A stretch of DNA of 64,000 nt, from NCBI GenBank assembly GCA_031404815.1, contig JANNIH010000018.1, forward strand, positions 1 through 64,000, written 5' to 3'. Under the pieces are notes generated by a model that was not told the DNA's origin, did not search any database, and saw only the letters and a program-made list of their open reading frames with translations. The first letter of the stretch is position 1. The number at the start of each line of letters is the position of its first letter. Source of the stretch: DASYKS01 sp031404815. Lineage in GTDB: Bacteria; Acidobacteriota; Thermoanaerobaculia; Multivoradales; UBA5704. Positions 34,804 through 43,142 of this stretch are shown here, piece after piece. The translations under genes were made by a program, and so were the position numbers.

Positions 34804-35019
34804 TTACTCGCTCTGAGCCGTGGAATTGGTGCGCCACCCCAGAAAAGCGTAGATCGGGTCCCAACCGAAAAGGCCGGTCAGCAGTGGCAGCCAACCAAAG
34901 ATGCGCAAAGCCGCCCCGCTCAACCCTTCGAGGCCGCCGAAAAACCCGACCACCAGCAGCGACGCGCCGACGGCGACTCGCAGCCATCGGTCCCAAGGCG
35001 CCTGATTCGGATTGGGCAT
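34804..35019 (-). CDS. Small DUF2892/YgaP-type membrane protein
   Basis: The ATG at 35019 gives 71 residues. Two hydrophobic segments, RVAVGASLLVVGFFGGLEG and LRIFGWLPLLTGLFGWDPIY, match the inner-membrane module often found alone or fused to rhodanese. A longer frame to 35160 has no family support. It lies 14 bases before the kinase gene on the same strand. Confidence 0.7.
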   Translation of the reverse strand: MPNPNQAPWDRWLRVAVGASLLVVGFFGGLEGLSGAALRIFGWLPLLTGLFGWDPIYAFLGWRTNSTAQSE

Positions 35020-35111
35020 CGTGCGCCCGAGTGTCGGCCGAACGCTACCGAAAAGGGTACCCCCTGCGGGGTAGTGGCGCTTCCTACCCGACGGAGTGGG
35101 GAGGCGCCACT

Positions 35112-35711
35112 TCAGCTGTTGAATCGAACCATGGCAGTGTCCGCGCCGTCCGCCGCCCAAGCCGCGCAGGCGTCCGCGGCCCGCAGGATCATCGCGGCAA
35201 CCGTTTCCCGCTCGTCCACCGCGAACGGCGCGAGGACAAAATCGGCCAGGTTCACCAAAGGTTGCGGATCGATTTCGCCCTCGTTCTCGAGCGGCCGCTC
35301 ACCGCGACCGACCCCGAGGCGGAGCCGGGGAATCTGGTCGGTGCGGAGTTGCTGGAGGATCGATTCGATCCCTCGATGCCCGGCGGGACTACCGCCGCGG
35401 CGGAGGCGCAGACGCCCGAGCGGCAGGGCGACCTCGTCGTAGACGACCAGGATCTCCTCCGGCGCGAAGCCGTGGACTTCGACCAGGCAGCGAGCGGCGT
35501 AGCCACTCCGATTCATGAAGGTTTGGGGCAAGGCAAGCGTCAGCTCGCCTTGAGACACGACCCGCGAGCCGCACTCGTCGCGCGCCGGCTCATCCTCGAA
35601 CGACAGCCCCTGGCGCCGGGCGAACTCTTCGACCACCCGGAATCCAACGTTGTGCCGGGTCTGCCGGTATTGCGAACCCGGGTTGCCCAAGCCGAGGACG
35701 AGGCGCGGCAT
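35112..35711 (-). CDS. pth: Peptidyl-tRNA hydrolase
   Basis: This 199-residue enzyme recycles peptidyl-tRNA. The start MPRLVLGLGNPGSQYRQTRH contains Asn10 and catalytic His20 (TRHNVGF). PQTFMNRSGYAA and VVYDEVALPLGRLRLRRGGS (catalytic Asp) are intact. The usual GHNG motif reads GHRG (SPAGHRGIESIL), a replacement of the peptide-binding Asn seen in some lineages. It follows rplY on the same strand by about 80 bases. Confidence 0.95.
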   Translation of the reverse strand: MPRLVLGLGNPGSQYRQTRHNVGFRVVEEFARRQGLSFEDEPARDECGSRVVSQGELTLALPQTFMNRSGYAARCLVEVHGFAPEEILVVYDEVALPLGRLRLRRGGSPAGHRGIESILQQLRTDQIPRLRLGVGRGERPLENEGEIDPQPLVNLADFVLAPFAVDERETVAAMILRAADACAAWAADGADTAMVRFNS

Positions 35712-35792
35712 CGGTTGCGTTGCAAAAAGAGATGTCGCGCGGGAGTCGAGGTCGATCGAATCCCCTTCGATCGACCTCGAACCCGCAGCGGA

Positions 35793-36458
35793 CTACTTCT
35801 TGTCCTTCTTCTCTTCCGGCTTCTTCTTCTTGACCACCTCGGGCTCGGCCTTGGCCGCTTCGAGGAGACCTTCGCCACCGGCCGCGGACTGCTCGGCGTG
35901 GGTGTGCGTGCAGGAGACGATCACCCGATCGGCATCCTCCAGCAGTTCGATTCCGGCCGGCAGCTCAAGCTCGTGCGCCTCGACGTGCTGGCCGATGTGG
36001 AGCGCGGTCACGTCGATCGTGATCTTCCTCGGGATGTCCGCCGGCAGGCACTCGACCTGTACTTCGCGGGTCACGAAGTCGATCAGGCCCCCTTCGGTTT
36101 TTACCCCGTACGCGATGCCGATGATCTCGATCGGCACGGTGGTGCGCAGCTTCTCGGTCATCAGGATGCGCTGGAAATCGATGTGCTGGAGGATCCGGGT
36201 GATTGGGTGAACTTTCAGCTCACGCACCATGGCGTGGCGCTCTTGGCCCGAATCGGCCAGTTTCAACAGGAAGATCGGATGGTCGCTACCCGCCTTCTTG
36301 AGCAGCTCGATCATCTGCTTCCTCACCACCTGAATCGAAACGGTCTCACGCTCGCCGCCGTACAGAACGGCAGGTACGACACCGGAGGCCCGCAGGCGCC
36401 GGTTCGCATTTTTGCCGGTTGCTTCGCGCTTCTGGACTTCCACAGTCAATTCGTTCAT
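35793..36458 (-). CDS. rplY: 50S ribosomal protein bL25 (CTC family)
   Basis: This 221-residue long form of bL25 has the N-terminal 5S rRNA-binding domain (VEVQKREATGKNANRRLRAS; VVPAVLYGG) and the CTC beta-domain (VPIEIIGIAYGVKTEGGLID). A charged tail ends KKKPEEKKDKK. It lies 26 bases after prs and before pth, the common bacterial order prs-rplY-pth. Confidence 0.96.
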   Translation of the reverse strand: MNELTVEVQKREATGKNANRRLRASGVVPAVLYGGERETVSIQVVRKQMIELLKKAGSDHPIFLLKLADSGQERHAMVRELKVHPITRILQHIDFQRILMTEKLRTTVPIEIIGIAYGVKTEGGLIDFVTREVQVECLPADIPRKITIDVTALHIGQHVEAHELELPAGIELLEDADRVIVSCTHTHAEQSAAGGEGLLEAAKAEPEVVKKKKPEEKKDKK

Positions 36459-36484
36459 CGCCTTGTCCTCTTTTGCAGCCGCCG

Positions 36485-37426
36485 TCAGACGAACAGCGAG
36501 CTCACGGAGCTGTTTTCGTGAATCCGGCGGATCGCCTCACCGAGCAGCGGGGCGACCGACAGAGTGCGCAACTTCGCCGAACGGGCGAGCTTGGACTCCA
36601 CCGGGATGGTATTCGTGATCAGAACCGATTCGAGCGGGGACGCATTGATCCGGTCGAGCGCCGGACCGGAGAGCACGCCGTGCACCCCGGCGGCCAGAAT
36701 GCGCTCCGCACCCTTCTTCCGCAGCGCTTCGACCGTCTTGGTCAGCGTTCCCGCGGTATCGATGATGTCATCGACGATCAGGGCGTTCTTCCCCTCGACG
36801 TCGCCGATGACGTGCATGACTTCCGCTTCGTTCGGCGCGGTGCGCCGCTTGTCGACGATCGCAAGGCCAACCCCGAGCCTTTTGGCGATCGCGCGCGCCC
36901 GCTCGACACCGCCCGCATCGGGCGAGACGATCACCAGGTCGGGCACCGGATACGCCTTCATCGCTTCGAGCAGCACCGGCGCTGCGAACAGGTGATCGAC
37001 CGGAACGTCGAAGAACCCTTGAATCTGGTCGGCGTGAAGGTCGAGGGTGAGCACCCGATCGGCGCCCGCGCGCGAGATCAGGTCGGCGACCAGCTTGGCT
37101 GTGATCGGCACCCGCGGCTGGTCTTTCTTGTCCTGGCGGGCGTAGCCGTAATAGGGGATCACCGCGGTCACCCGGGAGGCCGACGAGCGCTTGAACGTGT
37201 CGAGCAGGATCAACAGCTCCATCAAGTTCTCGTTGACCGGCTCGCAGGTCGGCTGAACCACGAAGACATCCGAGCCGCGCACGTTCTCGGTGACCTGACA
37301 GAAGATCTCACCATCCGAGAAATTCAGGGCCTTGACGTGCCCCGCCTCGAGATGGAGGTATTCGCAGATCTCCTGCACAAGAGCCGGGTGGGCGCGCCCC
37401 CCGAAGATCTTCAGTTCTCCCGCCAT
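36485..37426 (-). CDS. prs: Ribose-phosphate pyrophosphokinase
   Basis: This 313-residue PRPP synthase has MAGELKIFGGRAHPALVQEI, the ATP-binding flexible loop region RVTAVIPYYGYARQDKKDQP, the ribose-5-phosphate region VIVSPDAGGVERARAIAKRL and the PRPP loop ALIVDDIIDTAGTLTKTVEA. It makes PRPP for nucleotide, His and Trp synthesis. Length and motifs are normal. A tRNA-Gln gene lies about 40 bases upstream. Confidence 0.97.
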   Translation of the reverse strand: MAGELKIFGGRAHPALVQEICEYLHLEAGHVKALNFSDGEIFCQVTENVRGSDVFVVQPTCEPVNENLMELLILLDTFKRSSASRVTAVIPYYGYARQDKKDQPRVPITAKLVADLISRAGADRVLTLDLHADQIQGFFDVPVDHLFAAPVLLEAMKAYPVPDLVIVSPDAGGVERARAIAKRLGVGLAIVDKRRTAPNEAEVMHVIGDVEGKNALIVDDIIDTAGTLTKTVEALRKKGAERILAAGVHGVLSGPALDRINASPLESVLITNTIPVESKLARSAKLRTLSVAPLLGEAIRRIHENSSVSSLFV

Positions 37427-37468
37427 GTACGACCTCGCTCCTCTCGCCGTGGGGCCGACCCACGAATT

Positions 37469-37543
37469 TGGTTGGGGCGGGAGGATTCGAACCTCCGTAT
37501 GCCAGAGCCAAAGTCTGGTGCCTTACCGCTTGGCGACGCCCCA
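37469..37543 (-). tRNA. tRNA-Gln (TTG anticodon)
   Basis: The minus strand folds as a complete cloverleaf. The 7-bp acceptor stem TGGGGCG pairs with CGCCCCA, the anticodon loop CTTTGGC gives UUG, and the T arm has GGTTCGAATCC. The discriminator A is followed by an encoded CCA at 37469-37471. It lies upstream of prs and downstream of spoVG on the same strand. Confidence 0.96.
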
Positions 37544-37591
37544 GTTCCTTCGCGGTGACCTCGACATCCCTGCTTCTGCTGCCGCCTACTT

Positions 37592-37990
37592 CTACTCCAC
37601 ACTCCAGAACGAATCGCTCAAGTGTAGCTCTTCGAGCTCCGCGAGCGTCTTTGGCTCGGGCGCTTTGGCCTCCGCCGGAGCGGTGGCCGTACCGATCGAA
37701 GTGATCACCGGGCTTGCGCCCCCCACCGGGGCGCCCGGATCGGTCGACTGACTAAACGCAGCCAGGATCCGATCCTCGATCGAGCGCCGCGCCTCGTTGT
37801 TGAGCGGGTGCGCGATGTCCTTGAATTCCCCGTTCTTCTTCTTGCGGCTCGGCATGCTGATGAACAGGCCGTCCCGCCCCTGGATGATCTTGATGTCATT
37901 GACCATGAAGCAGTGGTCGAAGACGATCGATACGAAGGCCCTGAGCTTCTCTTCGTGGATCGGAAAGACCTTGACCTCCGTGATCTCCAT
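37592..37990 (-). CDS. spoVG: SpoVG-family RNA-binding regulator
   Basis: This 132-residue protein has the SpoVG core in residues 1-85: MEITEVKVFPIHEEKLRAFV, then SIVFDHCFMVNDIKIIQGRD and GLFISMPSRKKKNGEFKDIA. A proline/alanine-rich tail follows. SpoVG proteins bind nucleic acids and act as global regulators, in non-sporulating bacteria as well. It is the first gene of the block leading into tRNA-Gln and prs. Confidence 0.94.
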   Translation of the reverse strand: MEITEVKVFPIHEEKLRAFVSIVFDHCFMVNDIKIIQGRDGLFISMPSRKKKNGEFKDIAHPLNNEARRSIEDRILAAFSQSTDPGAPVGGASPVITSIGTATAPAEAKAPEPKTLAELEELHLSDSFWSVE

Positions 37991-38431
37991 GGCCGCGTCC
38001 CCTCATCGCCCCTGCGCTCCACCGCCTCGCACCCGAGCCGGCGACCGCAACCTAAGATACTCGGGAATGTCCCGAGGCGCCGCTTTACGCGGCGACACAA
38101 ACACCCCGCACGGAACCCTTCGGTCCGGAGGGGTTGATCGGAAGCAATCTAGGAGGCGGGGCGAGGGTCTCCCCTCTTTCCGCGGCCCGTAATCCTAGAG
38201 GTGAGGGGCCGGGCTGTCAAACGTGAGGAGGTTTAGAAGTGCCCCGGCGGCTCGCTGAAGTGTCGGCGGGCGGGTCGTTGGGCCTCGTCCGCGACTACCG
38301 CAACCTCAAGAAGGTCCTCGGGATGAATGAGCTTGGCGTCGGCGAGGATCTACGGATCGTTCTGCGGGAACGACTGGGCACCCGCCGGCCCGGCGCCATA
38401 GTGTTCGGAAAGCGAAACTGCGAGCCGGCCC
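37991..38431. other. Intergenic region without a recognised gene
   Basis: This holds the spoVG upstream region. A short frame at 38239-38481 on the plus strand (RNLKKVLGMNELGVGEDLRI) has no recognised family and runs into the repeat array, so I do not call it a gene. Confidence 0.4.
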
Positions 38432-38813
38432 ATCGTTTGCCCTGTCGGGCAGCCGTTTGCCGAGCCGGGAAGCCGCTCTAGGAGCCGGTAAGCGGCTTGC
38501 GCGGCCAGGAAGCCGCTTGCTTCGGCCCAAAGCCGCTTTCTGGACGGGGCAGCCGCTCTGCTGGATCGGGAAGCCGCTTCCTGCGGCGCAAAGCCGCTTG
38601 CTGCGGCCTAAAGCCGCTTTCTGCGGCGGGAAGCTGCTTTGCTGGATCGGGAAGCCGCTTGCTGCGGCGTAACGCCGCTTTCTGGACTGAGAAGCCGCTT
38701 GCGGAGGGTGGAAGCCGTTTGCGGAGCCCGGCAGCCGCTTCGTGGGACGAGAAGCGAACTTGCGGGCCGGGAAGCCGTCTCCCGACCCTGAGAGGCGCTT
38801 GCCCTCACCGTCA
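38432..38813. repeat. 20-bp-period tandem hairpin array (about 19 units)
   Basis: About 19 degenerate units recur every 20 bases, with two 21-base units (at 38552 and 38633). The consensus is close to GCCGCTTGCTGCGGCCGGAA. Well-kept units such as that at 38593 contain GCCGC-TTGCT-GCGGC, a 5-bp stem hairpin. A 20-base period is not a multiple of three, so peptide repeats in overlapping frames are by-products. The array ends just after the stop codon of the XRE-TPR gene (38811). It is not a CRISPR: there are no unique spacers. The role is unknown: terminator cluster, protein-binding array or minisatellite. Confidence 0.85.
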
Positions 38814-40280
38814 GCTCGCCTCAGGCGCAGTCACCCGCTTTCCCCCCCGCTCGATCGCTTGGGCCAGCGCGCGGGCCTGGGCTGCGGTCGCGGCTTCGCG
38901 TTCCACGGCGGCGACGAACAGGCGGTAGCTGGCGAGCGTTTCGCGTTTCAGTCCCAGCGATTCGAAGATCGGTTTCATGGTGCGGACGAGCGTGCGGACT
39001 TTCGCGGTGCGGCAATCCTCCAGGAGGATCACCGCTTCATCCAAGCCGACGACCGCCGCGTCGGCGAAGAGTTTGAGGATGGTGAATTCATCCCGGGCTG
39101 CCGAGAGTTCGGCGAGCGCCTCGTTCCATCGCCTCAGGCCCGCGAGCACCTCGCCCGAAAGAACCCGGGTGCGCAATTGGTCGAGGTCGTTACCCAGCTC
39201 CGCCGCGAGCTGCCGCAGCTCGGGCAGCAGCGCCTCCGCCTCGGGCGACCGGTACAGTTGGACCAAGCACTTGACCCAATTGAAGCGCAGCATCCACCGG
39301 TATCGCAATCCCCCTTCGCCACGTTCGATCGCGGGCCGCGCCTCTTCGAGTGCGAGGAGCGCCCGCTCCGGTTGTCCCGCCTGCTCCAAGGTTGCCGCTT
39401 GTTTCAGCAGGATCCTCGATCGAGAGGATGGCTCGCAGATGACGAGCGCCCGATCGAGCAGTGCGAGAGACTCGCTAAATTCCCCTTCGTCACGCCGAAA
39501 GGACGCTTCGAGATCCAAAGCCCGGGCCTCCTCGAACCAACCGGGTGCTTCCCTCCTGCCAAGAATATAGAGAGTTCGGGACCGAGCGAAGGATGCATCG
39601 GCCGTGGGGAACTCATTGGCAATTCTCCAGGAATTGCCGACGAAGGCCCACGCATAGCCCATTGCTTTCGATCGTTTCGCTTCCGACCCCGGAATCCGCT
39701 CGGCGACCCGCAACGCGAGCTTCGACCAATGGAGGGAGTCTTCGGCGTTTCTGGCCGCCGCGCTCACGCTCTCGTTGCACAGCCGCTCACACAACGCGGC
39801 ACTACGATAGTGGCGACCGCTAGTGACGACCAGAAGCCGTTCGTCGAACGTGTAGGGAAGGAGCCGCAGGCAGAGCAACTCTGCTTCGGCGCGATCCTCC
39901 GCCGTTGGGGGCCGTTCCTCTCTTTGAGGAAGTTCGTCGGGAACGGAAAGCACGGCGAGGGCCGGGGCAAGCATCGCCGCGAACCGGCTCGCCACCTCCG
40001 CGCCCAGCGCGTCCTCTAAATCTGCGGCGGACCCTGCCGGCCGATCCGTAGCGCCCTCGAGCACCCGGTACGCCGAGACGAACCCCTCGGCGAAGTCGGG
40101 AGGGACTTCGATCGCGCTGAATATTTTCTCCTTCACCGCCGAGGGTGCGCCCCCCTCCCTTTCGTAGCGAGAGAGAGCGCTCGGATCGATCTTCGCCTTG
40201 CGGGCCAGGTCGCCCTGCTTCCAACCCTTGAGCCCCCGAGCGACCCGAATCTGGGCCGCCAGCTCGTCCTTGGTGCTCAT
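38811..40280 (-). CDS. XRE-type regulator with TPR-like C-terminus (RRNPP-like), copy 1
   Basis: The ATG at 40280 with GGGAGG upstream gives about 489 residues. The N-terminal XRE helix-turn-helix is IRVARGLKGWKQGDLARKAK, then IDPSALSRYEREG. The rest is all-helical with TPR-like pairs (ALLDRALVICEPSSRSRILL; LEEARPAIERGEGGLRYRWM; ALAELSAARDEFTILKL). This layout matches peptide-responsive RRNPP regulators (Rgg, PlcR, PrgX type). The gene is divergent from the repeat-peptide gene, with about 150 bases between. It is a clear paralog of the regulator at 40828-42264. Its 3' end meets the hairpin array. Confidence 0.8.
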   Translation of the reverse strand: MSTKDELAAQIRVARGLKGWKQGDLARKAKIDPSALSRYEREGGAPSAVKEKIFSAIEVPPDFAEGFVSAYRVLEGATDRPAGSAADLEDALGAEVASRFAAMLAPALAVLSVPDELPQREERPPTAEDRAEAELLCLRLLPYTFDERLLVVTSGRHYRSAALCERLCNESVSAAARNAEDSLHWSKLALRVAERIPGSEAKRSKAMGYAWAFVGNSWRIANEFPTADASFARSRTLYILGRREAPGWFEEARALDLEASFRRDEGEFSESLALLDRALVICEPSSRSRILLKQAATLEQAGQPERALLALEEARPAIERGEGGLRYRWMLRFNWVKCLVQLYRSPEAEALLPELRQLAAELGNDLDQLRTRVLSGEVLAGLRRWNEALAELSAARDEFTILKLFADAAVVGLDEAVILLEDCRTAKVRTLVRTMKPIFESLGLKRETLASYRLFVAAVEREAATAAQARALAQAIERGGKRVTAPEAS

Positions 40281-40429
40281 CGGAACCTCCCAGAAGGAGC
40301 CGCTCGCCGCCCGCCCGTGCATGCCCCATGATTCCTGCGCGACATTTGTCCTACGCGACACTTTCATTTTCGAGGGGCTCGGGCCGGCACTTCCGCCTAC
40401 CCGCCGCCCTCGAAATTCAAGGAGACCCC

Positions 40430-40774
40430 ATGAACCTCTCCCCGCAACGCCGCCTCCAGTGCTCCGTCGCCACCGTCCTGCTCCTGCTCGCCTTCCTCGC
40501 CCTGCCCGCCGGGGCCTCGCCGAGGGACTGGTCCTTCTTCTCCTCCCCTTGGAGCCTGCTCTTGGCGCTCTGGGAAGAGTTGGGCGCAGTGGTCGATCCC
40601 AGCGGCCAGCCGAGCGACATCGGCATCGAAGCCGATCCTGGCGGTCGCACGGCAGCCGGCATAGTGGTCGGCAACCTTGGCGCGGTCGTCGATCCTAACG
40701 GACAGCCAGCCGCAAATCCCTGTTCTCAAGAACTCGGTGCTGTGGTGGACCCGGACGGCCAACCCAACCATTGA
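40430..40774 (+). CDS. Small exported protein with three LGAVVDPxGQP repeats (candidate signal-peptide precursor)
   Basis: The ATG at 40430 follows AAGGAGA. The product has 114 residues. A signal peptide (hydrophobic VATVLLLLAFLALPAGASP) is followed by three copies of an 11-residue unit: LGAVVDPSGQP (40580-40612), LGAVVDPNGQP (40676-40708) and LGAVVDPDGQP (40733-40765). At DNA level the copies differ at most third positions while only one residue (S/N/D) varies, so the peptide sequence is under selection. The gene lies between two paralogous XRE-TPR regulators. A secreted multi-copy repeat beside such regulators resembles a pheromone precursor. No homolog is recognised; it could instead be a small cell-surface protein. 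Confidence 0.75.
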   Translation: MNLSPQRRLQCSVATVLLLLAFLALPAGASPRDWSFFSSPWSLLLALWEELGAVVDPSGQPSDIGIEADPGGRTAAGIVVGNLGAVVDPNGQPAANPCSQELGAVVDPDGQPNH

Positions 40775-40827
40775 GTGGATTTACCCTTCGGCGGTTCAAC
40801 CCTGGGAGCGCTCTCCGCCGGGGGGGC

Positions 40828-42264
40828 CTAGCCACGGCGAGGCAACCGGCAGATGCAGCGGGCGGCTTCCCTAGCCATGGCGACCGTCGCCGCGTCGCGC
40901 TCCACGGCTTGGAGGAACAGCCGCACGGTCGCAAGCGATTCGCGTTCGAGGCGGAGAGCGTCGAAGGTCGGGCGCATTTGTTGAGTCAGCGCCCGCACCT
41001 CGACGTTTCGACCCTCGCCGAGAAGAATCGCCGCCTCGTCAAGACCAACGACCGCGGAGTCCGCGGGCAAGGACCGTGCGGCAAATTCCAATCGAGCCGC
41101 TTCGAGCTCCGCCAATGCGGCGGCCGGATGTCCGGTAAGCCCCAGCACTTCGCCGCCCAGCGCGCGCATTCGCAGTCGATCGAGGTCGTTGCCGATCTCC
41201 CTGGCGAGCGTACGCACTTCGGGAAGCCGGGCTTCCGCCTCGGCGCCCCTGTCCAGGTGAACCAGGCACTTCACCACGTTGAAATGGAGCATCCAGCGAT
41301 ACCGGGAGCCCCCTTCGCCGCGTTCGATCGCCGGCCGCGCCTCAGCCAGTGCGGCAAGTGCCTTTTCAGGCTCACCATCCTGCTCCAGGGTCGCCGCCTG
41401 TTGGAGAAGAATCCGAGAACGGGCCGAAGGCCAGCACGTTTGGAACGCACGGCCGAGCAGAATCAGCGCTTCTCCGAATCGCCCTTGGTCGCGCCGAAGC
41501 GACGCCTCCAGGTCCAGCGGTCGGGCCGAGTCGAAATACTCCGGCTCCTCGCCCGCGCCTACCCCGCAAAATTCGCAGGACGACGTGAACGCCCGGTCCG
41601 CTTCCCCGAACCCGTTGCTTACCCTGCGCGCGTTGCCGACGAAAGCCCAAGCTTGGCCCCGCCGCCCTGCTCGCTGCGCTTCCGTCCCCGGCGCCAACTC
41701 CGCGACCCTCAACGCGAGATCCGCCAGCTCGACCGAATCCGACGCGCGCTTCGGGGCCGCATTGACGCTCTCGTCGCACAGCCGGGCGATGAACGCCGAG
41801 GTCAGGAACTCGTCGCAGGTCTCGACCCGCAGGAGCCGCTCCTTCTGGGGCCGCGTGGCCAGCTCCTTCCAGAGCCGTTCCGCCTCTTCCTTCGCCTCCG
41901 CAACTTCGATGGCCCGGACCCTCGACTCCAGAAAAGCGCGCGTATCGCGCAGGGCCGCATCGAATTGCTTGGCGAGCCGGGCGCGGCGGCTGCCGGGGGC
42001 GGGCGGCGCGAAACCTGAGTTGCGGCGTTCGAAGATCAACGTCGCCAAATGGACGGCGGCCTCGAATTCCTCGGGGGTGATTTCGAGGATTGCCTTTGCC
42101 GCTTCCTGCTTCTCGTCCGACAGCTCGGAGAGTCCCTTTTCGATCCGATGGAGCGTGTTGCGCGAAAGGCCCAAGGCACGGGCAAATTTCCCCTGGTTCC
42201 ACCCGAGGACGGAACATAGAGCCTTGAACGCGCTCGGCAGGACCGGGGCCAACGTGCGGGGCAT
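40828..42264 (-). CDS. XRE-type regulator with TPR-like C-terminus (RRNPP-like), copy 2
   Basis: The ATG at 42264 gives 478 residues; a TTG at 42282 is an alternative. The HTH is FKALCSVLGWNQGKFARALG, then LSRNTLHRIEKGLSELSDEK. The helical remainder aligns with copy 1 through RSRILLQQAATLEQDGEPEK, EARPAIERGEGGSRYRWML, GNDLDRLRMRALGGEV and SAVVGLDEAAILL. It ends about 50 bases after the convergent repeat-peptide gene stops. The N-terminal linkers of the two copies differ, which fits distinct DNA or ligand specificity. Confidence 0.8.
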   Translation of the reverse strand: MPRTLAPVLPSAFKALCSVLGWNQGKFARALGLSRNTLHRIEKGLSELSDEKQEAAKAILEITPEEFEAAVHLATLIFERRNSGFAPPAPGSRRARLAKQFDAALRDTRAFLESRVRAIEVAEAKEEAERLWKELATRPQKERLLRVETCDEFLTSAFIARLCDESVNAAPKRASDSVELADLALRVAELAPGTEAQRAGRRGQAWAFVGNARRVSNGFGEADRAFTSSCEFCGVGAGEEPEYFDSARPLDLEASLRRDQGRFGEALILLGRAFQTCWPSARSRILLQQAATLEQDGEPEKALAALAEARPAIERGEGGSRYRWMLHFNVVKCLVHLDRGAEAEARLPEVRTLAREIGNDLDRLRMRALGGEVLGLTGHPAAALAELEAARLEFAARSLPADSAVVGLDEAAILLGEGRNVEVRALTQQMRPTFDALRLERESLATVRLFLQAVERDAATVAMAREAARCICRLPRRG

Positions 42265-42482
42265 CGAGGAATCTCTTTGCAAAGTAGTGTGCGCGCCAAG
42301 CGCTTAGCGTGACACGGATTTGCGTGACTTTCGGCCACTCGAAACGCCGGCCGCGCCCGCCCGGAAAGCCTAGGGACGAAACCCCGGCGCTTTCTGGCGC
42401 ATTTGCACCACGATGTACCTGTGGCGTGAAATTTCGCCAAACTTCAGGCTTTGCCGCGCAGCTCGTGCGTATCGTCTTTCGC

Positions 42483-43142
42483 ATGGTCGACGCACCACAA
42501 CGCACCTCCGGCAAGCGTCGGCCCCTCTTCGCGCCGGGCGCACGGTCGAGTTTGGCCGCGCGCCCTCTTTTTCCCGCACCGGCGTCACCCCCAACCCAAG
42601 CTGCAAACGAAGACGGCCCTTCCCGATCGGCCCCCTCCCATCCGGGAGACCGTCTTCGTCCCGCCGAGGATTCGCGTTTGAGCCAGGCCGATCCCGCCCT
42701 TCTCCACCGCTTCGCCCGGAGGCTCATGTACCGCGGCGAGCAGGCAACCTATGAAGGCGACTTCCGTGAAGCCGCCTTTCACTTCGAGCGGGCAGCTTTG
42801 GGGTACGAGACCCTGGGCGACCCGTTTCCCGCCGCCGAAGCGACGCTCGAGCTCGGCCGTTGTCTCCTCTATTTGCGGCGCCCCGAGTGGTTGCCCAAGC
42901 TCGCCGGCCGCCTTGCCAACGTTGCGACCGAAGAAGCCGCCTCGTTGCCGCCGGGCGGATTGGTCACCCTTCTCGTCTGGGCCGCGATCCTGCGTAAAGG
43001 CGACGCCGAACCGCTGGCGCTCGTTCAACTGATTCGCGCGCGCCGCCGGGCGCGCAGCGCCACCGACCCCCAACCACCCCATCAGAAGCCCGAGGAATGG
43101 GCCTCGTGGGAATGGCAAAGGCGAGGCCGGTTCGGTGAATGA
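42483..43142 (+). CDS. Helical (TPR-like) protein of unknown function
   Basis: The ATG at 42483 is preferred; a longer frame from 42312 reads through promoter-like sequence. The first ~65 residues are low-complexity and basic. The core (ALLHRFARRLMYRGEQATYE; REAAFHFERAALGYETLGDP; AAEATLELGRCLLYLRRPEW) resembles TPR helices like those of the neighbouring regulators. It is divergent from regulator copy 2 and overlaps the next gene by eight bases. Nothing catalytic is visible. Confidence 0.6.
   Translation: MVDAPQRTSGKRRPLFAPGARSSLAARPLFPAPASPPTQAANEDGPSRSAPSHPGDRLRPAEDSRLSQADPALLHRFARRLMYRGEQATYEGDFREAAFHFERAALGYETLGDPFPAAEATLELGRCLLYLRRPEWLPKLAGRLANVATEEAASLPPGGLVTLLVWAAILRKGDAEPLALVQLIRARRRARSATDPQPPHQKPEEWASWEWQRRGRFGE

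Noticed and set aside
34398..36521. 707-residue plus-strand ORF
   Set aside because: It lies antisense to the histidine kinase, Pth and bL25 genes, all of which are certain.
38432..38813. CRISPR array
   Set aside because: The 20-base units follow each other without unique 30-40 base spacers, they are themselves degenerate, and no cas genes are nearby.
38457..38928. Repeat-peptide coding genes across the 20-bp array
   Set aside because: The period is not a multiple of three, so each unit changes frame. Open frames exist on both strands because the repeat lacks stops.
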